Source: Oscillospiraceae bacterium
GTDB lineage: Bacteria; Bacillota; Clostridia; Oscillospirales; Oscillospiraceae
Assembly (NCBI GenBank): GCA_016296565.1
Contig: JAEDJB010000097.1
Coordinates: 1-7,097, forward strand
Reading direction: 5' to 3'
Length of the DNA stretch: 7,097 bases
Positions 5,932 to 7,097 of the stretch are shown here, piece by piece. The translations under genes were made by a program, and so were the position numbers. The notes beneath the pieces are model-generated. The model was given only the letters and a program-made list of their open reading frames with translations. It made no database searches and had not been told where the DNA came from. How positions within the stretch are numbered: position 1 is the first letter of the stretch; every line of letters starts with the position of its first letter.

Positions 5932-6081
5932 ATGAAGAAGATGATCGCCCTGTGCATGGCAATGCTGATGAGCCTGGCTCTGCTGGCTGGCTGCTCCTCT
6001 GCTGACCCCAACAACCCCTATGGCCAGGAGCCCGCTCCCAAGAACGGCACCAGCGCTGTTATCGTAACTGAGCAGATCTGA
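5932..6081 (+). CDS. Small lipoprotein of unknown function, copy B (49 aa)
   Basis: This is the second member of the tandem pair, with the same 49-residue length. It begins MKKMIALCMAMLMSLALLAG, with the lipobox LLAGC and Cys21 as the lipidated residue. The mature part starts CSSADPNNPYGQEPAPKN and ends EQI. Differences from copy A are mostly conservative (Leu/Met, Asp/Asn, Val/Ile, Ser/Gly), and many codons differ at the third base (for example CTG GCC versus CTG GCT). This suggests both proteins are kept under purifying selection rather than being a recent identical duplication. AAGGAGG lies seven bases before the ATG. Unlike copy A it is followed by a strong terminator, so it ends the cassette array. 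Function is unknown. Confidence 0.86.
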   Translation: MKKMIALCMAMLMSLALLAGCSSADPNNPYGQEPAPKNGTSAVIVTEQI

Positions 6082-6104
6082 GGGTCCCCAGTTAAGACGG
6101 AAAC

Positions 6105-6139
6105 CGCCCCGGCAGCACCAAGCTGCCGGGGCGATTTTT
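6105..6139 (+). terminator. Strong intrinsic terminator after lipoprotein gene B
   Basis: A 12-bp GC-rich stem, 6105-6116 paired with 6122-6133, has a loop ACCAA and is followed by ATTTTT (6134-6139). It ends plus-strand transcription 24 bases after the stop codon and faces the hpf terminator. Confidence 0.92.
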
Positions 6140-6151
6140 CTGCCCGGGGAT

Positions 6152-6182
6152 AAAAAACCCTCCGGCCCAAAAGGCCGGAGGG
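6152..6182 (-). terminator. Intrinsic terminator of hpf (minus strand)
   Basis: A perfect 10-bp stem, CCCTCCGGCC (6158-6167) and GGCCGGAGGG (6173-6182), has a 5-base loop. Read on the minus strand it is followed by six T (6157-6152). A further perfect hairpin (CCGGTT 6203-6208, AACCGG 6212-6217) lies between it and the hpf stop codon. Confidence 0.92.
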
Positions 6183-6220
6183 TGGGAGATGCGGTATAGA
6201 AACCGGTTCAAAACCGGGGA

Positions 6221-6766
6221 TCAATCCTGGTCGATGATGATGCCGTAGCCGCCGTCGTTGCGCTTATAGACAACGGAGAACGCGCCGCCCTCGTCTTCGT
6301 TGCGGAAGGCGAAGAAGGTGTGGTCCACCAGGTTCATCTGCAGGATGGCTTCCTCCACGGTCATGGGGCGGAAGAAGAACCGCTTGGAACGGACCAGCTG
6401 ATAAGAGGGCTCCTCGGCCTCGTCGGCTTCGGGAACAAAGTACTCTTCAGAGGGGATTGCGTCAAAGGCTTCCTTGCGCAGGCGTTTTTCCAGACGGGAC
6501 TTGTTCTTGCGAAGCTGGCGTTCAATGGACGCCACGGCGGCATCGATGGAGACAAACATATCAGAGGTGCTCTCTGCCACGCGGATGATGGTGGAGCCGG
6601 AGCGGATGGTCACTTCCAGCATGTTGCGGCCCTTCTCCACGCTGAAAACCACGGAGGTTTCGGGCTCATTCTTGAAGTAACGGTCCAGCTTGCCGATCTT
6701 CTTCTCAGCATAGGCGTGCACCCGGTTGGGGATGTTCACTTTCTTGTCGGTAAAGGTGAATTTCAT
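6221..6766 (-). CDS. hpf: Ribosome hibernation promoting factor, long form
   Basis: This 181-residue protein matches long HPF (HPF/RaiA family), which binds the 30S decoding region and joins two 70S ribosomes into inactive 100S dimers in stationary phase or stress. Residues 1-100 are the S30AE domain: MKFTFTDKKVNIPNRVHAYA, then EKKIGKLDRYF and the basic helix IERQLRKNKSRLEKRLRKEA. Residues about 101-120 are an acidic linker. Residues 122-178 are the C-terminal dimerisation domain (LVRSKRFFFRPMTVEEAILQ, then HTFFAFRNED and GGYGIIIDQD). The length and second domain distinguish it from short HPF or YfiA. The start is ATG at 6766-6764, behind AAAGGAG (6782-6776) with nine bases between; an upstream in-frame ATG at 6841 lies before the predicted transcript start. 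It is transcribed alone, convergent with the lipoprotein genes. Confidence 0.95.
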   Translation of the reverse strand: MKFTFTDKKVNIPNRVHAYAEKKIGKLDRYFKNEPETSVVFSVEKGRNMLEVTIRSGSTIIRVAESTSDMFVSIDAAVASIERQLRKNKSRLEKRLRKEAFDAIPSEEYFVPEADEAEEPSYQLVRSKRFFFRPMTVEEAILQMNLVDHTFFAFRNEDEGGAFSVVYKRNDGGYGIIIDQD

Positions 6767-6789
6767 GTATGTCAGCTCCTTTCGTGGGA

Positions 6790-6825
6790 GTAAGGGGAAG
6801 CAAGAAGGATTTCCTGCGTCCTTAC
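6790..6825 (-). promoter_or_regulatory. 5'-terminal leader hairpin of hpf mRNA
   Basis: Read on the minus strand, GTAAGG (6825-6820) pairs with CCTTAC (6795-6790). After a small internal loop, GCAGGAA (6817-6811) pairs with TTCTTGC (6806-6800), one G-U included, closing a four-base loop. The hairpin starts at the predicted transcript start and ends 7 bases before the AAAGGAG site. A loop-side TCCTT could alternatively pair with AAGGA of that site. A 'raiA-hairpin' RNA motif upstream of such genes is known to me by name only; I cannot confirm this is one. Confidence 0.5.
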
Positions 6826-6831
6826 AAGCAC

Positions 6832-6860
6832 AGTATACCATACCTTCCAGGGAAAGTCAC
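6832..6860 (-). promoter_or_regulatory. Candidate promoter of hpf
   Basis: On the minus strand GTGACT (6860-6855), a 17-base spacer and TATACT (6837-6832). The expected start is near 6825, giving a leader of about 60 bases that begins with the hairpin. No alternative sigma factor signature is obvious. Confidence 0.58.
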
Positions 6861-6943
6861 GTTGTTTTTGGGAAAAAGAGAAAATAGATTTCCCAGAAGG
6901 GAGAACCCTGGGGGATGGGACAAAAAGTGACAAAAGGGACCCC

Positions 6944-6972
6944 TTGACGGATGGAAGAAATTGGGATACCAT
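6944..6972 (+). promoter_or_regulatory. Candidate promoter of a short plus-strand transcript
   Basis: TTGACG (6944-6949), exactly 17 bases, TACCAT (6967-6972). The expected start is near 6979. The two GACAAAA repeats immediately upstream, spaced by one helical turn, could be a regulator site or an A-rich UP-like element. Confidence 0.52.
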
Positions 6973-6978
6973 AAATGC

Positions 6979-7064
6979 GGCGGCAGGTGTTGTCCGTCAG
7001 ATGACATCGTTCATTCCATTCTCCTGCTTGCGCGCTTTCCCGTTAGAAGGCGCGCACTTTTTTT
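6979..7064 (+). ncRNA. Candidate small RNA or terminated leader (about 86 nt)
   Basis: A promoter upstream and a strong terminator downstream define a transcript of about 86 nt. A helix can form between GCAGG (6983-6987) and CCTGC (7023-7027), enclosing a small stem TGTC (6991-6994) / GACA (7003-7006), then the terminator stem. The only ORF, 21 codons from ATG 7001, lacks a ribosome binding site and runs through the terminator. It does not look like SRP RNA, 6S, tmRNA or a riboswitch I recognise. It is either a trans-acting RNA or an attenuated 5' leader. Confidence 0.42.
7029..7064 (+). terminator. Strong intrinsic terminator, plus strand
   Basis: An 11-bp stem (7029-7039 with 7046-7056, one G-U pair) is built on TGCGCGC / GCGCGCA with a six-base loop, followed by C and seven T (7058-7064). 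No plus-strand protein gene precedes it after 6081, and copy B already has its own terminator at 6105-6139, so it must serve a separate short transcript. Confidence 0.88.
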
Positions 7065-7097
7065 GACCCGGGACAAAAAACCACCCCGGTCAGAGGA

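Larger units (their letters stand above)
6767..7097. other. Divergent intergenic region, no protein gene supported
   Basis: It holds the hpf leader and promoter on the minus strand, and on the plus strand a promoter, a structured transcript and a strong terminator. Between the two promoters (6861-6943) lie a 7-bp inverted repeat (TGGGAAA 6869-6875, TTTCCCA 6889-6895) and two GACAAAA direct repeats ten bases apart (6919-6925 and 6929-6935), just upstream of the plus-strand -35. No ORF here has a credible start. Confidence 0.7.

Noticed and set aside
5232..5962. Two minus-strand open frames (5232-5576 and 5624-5962) that stay open across both copies of the 81-bp block and look alike in translation
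   Set aside because: The similarity follows from the duplicated DNA. In the 27 shared codons the base changes are not concentrated at third positions and many alter the residue, so there is no sign of coding selection. The sense-strand promoter and lipoprotein reading explains the conservation better.
7001..7066. 21-codon ORF inside the small transcript as a leader peptide
   Set aside because: It has no ribosome binding site, it runs through the terminator stem and T-run, and it shows no run of a single regulatory amino acid codon.
7064..7097. A-rich run followed by CCACCCCGG at the right edge as a minus-strand terminator of a gene beyond the window
   Set aside because: The second arm of the presumed stem is outside the window. 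An imperfect hairpin with TGACC (7064-7068) / GGTCA (7088-7092) is also possible, so no call is safe.

Overview
The window is GC-rich (roughly 60% or more in the genes) and carries gene families typical of Gram-positive Clostridia: pilus-type sortases with an LPXTG surface protein, a niacin-salvage gene beside its NiaR repressor, a lone EIIC-like permease, small lipoproteins, and a long-form hibernation factor. GC content and gene style suggest a gut Oscillospiraceae relative (Flavonifractor, Lawsonibacter or Intestinimonas type). This is inferred from style alone, as no rRNA or other marker gene is present.

Layout. (1) 1-1824, plus strand: the end of a class C sortase, an LPQTG-anchored CnaB surface protein, and a second sortase overlapping it by 11 bases. 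This is the tail of a pilus or surface-protein operon. (2) 1825-4056: a strong promoter and a structured leader, then pncB (nicotinate phosphoribosyltransferase) and niaR (niacin-responsive repressor) as an operon. (3) 4057-5263: a perfect consensus promoter whose start site is covered by a 40-bp near-perfect palindrome, then an EIIC-like membrane protein with no PTS partner genes. Gene order and the palindrome suggest a NiaR-repressed niacin uptake protein that would feed PncB. (4) 5295-6139: two tandem copies of a cassette, each with a conserved 81-bp upstream block, a core promoter, a leader, a 49-residue lipoprotein gene and a hairpin terminator. (5) 6152-6860, minus strand: long-form hpf with its terminator, promoter and a 5'-terminal leader hairpin. 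(6) 6944-7064, plus strand: a promoter and a strong terminator bracketing a structured transcript of about 86 nt with no convincing gene, so a small RNA or an attenuated leader of a gene beyond the window.

The two most interesting parts are the lipoprotein cassettes, whose upstream block is well conserved while the leader between promoter and gene has diverged, and the inferred NiaR control of an EIIC-like permease. No CRISPR array, tRNA, rRNA, insertion sequence or transposase was seen.
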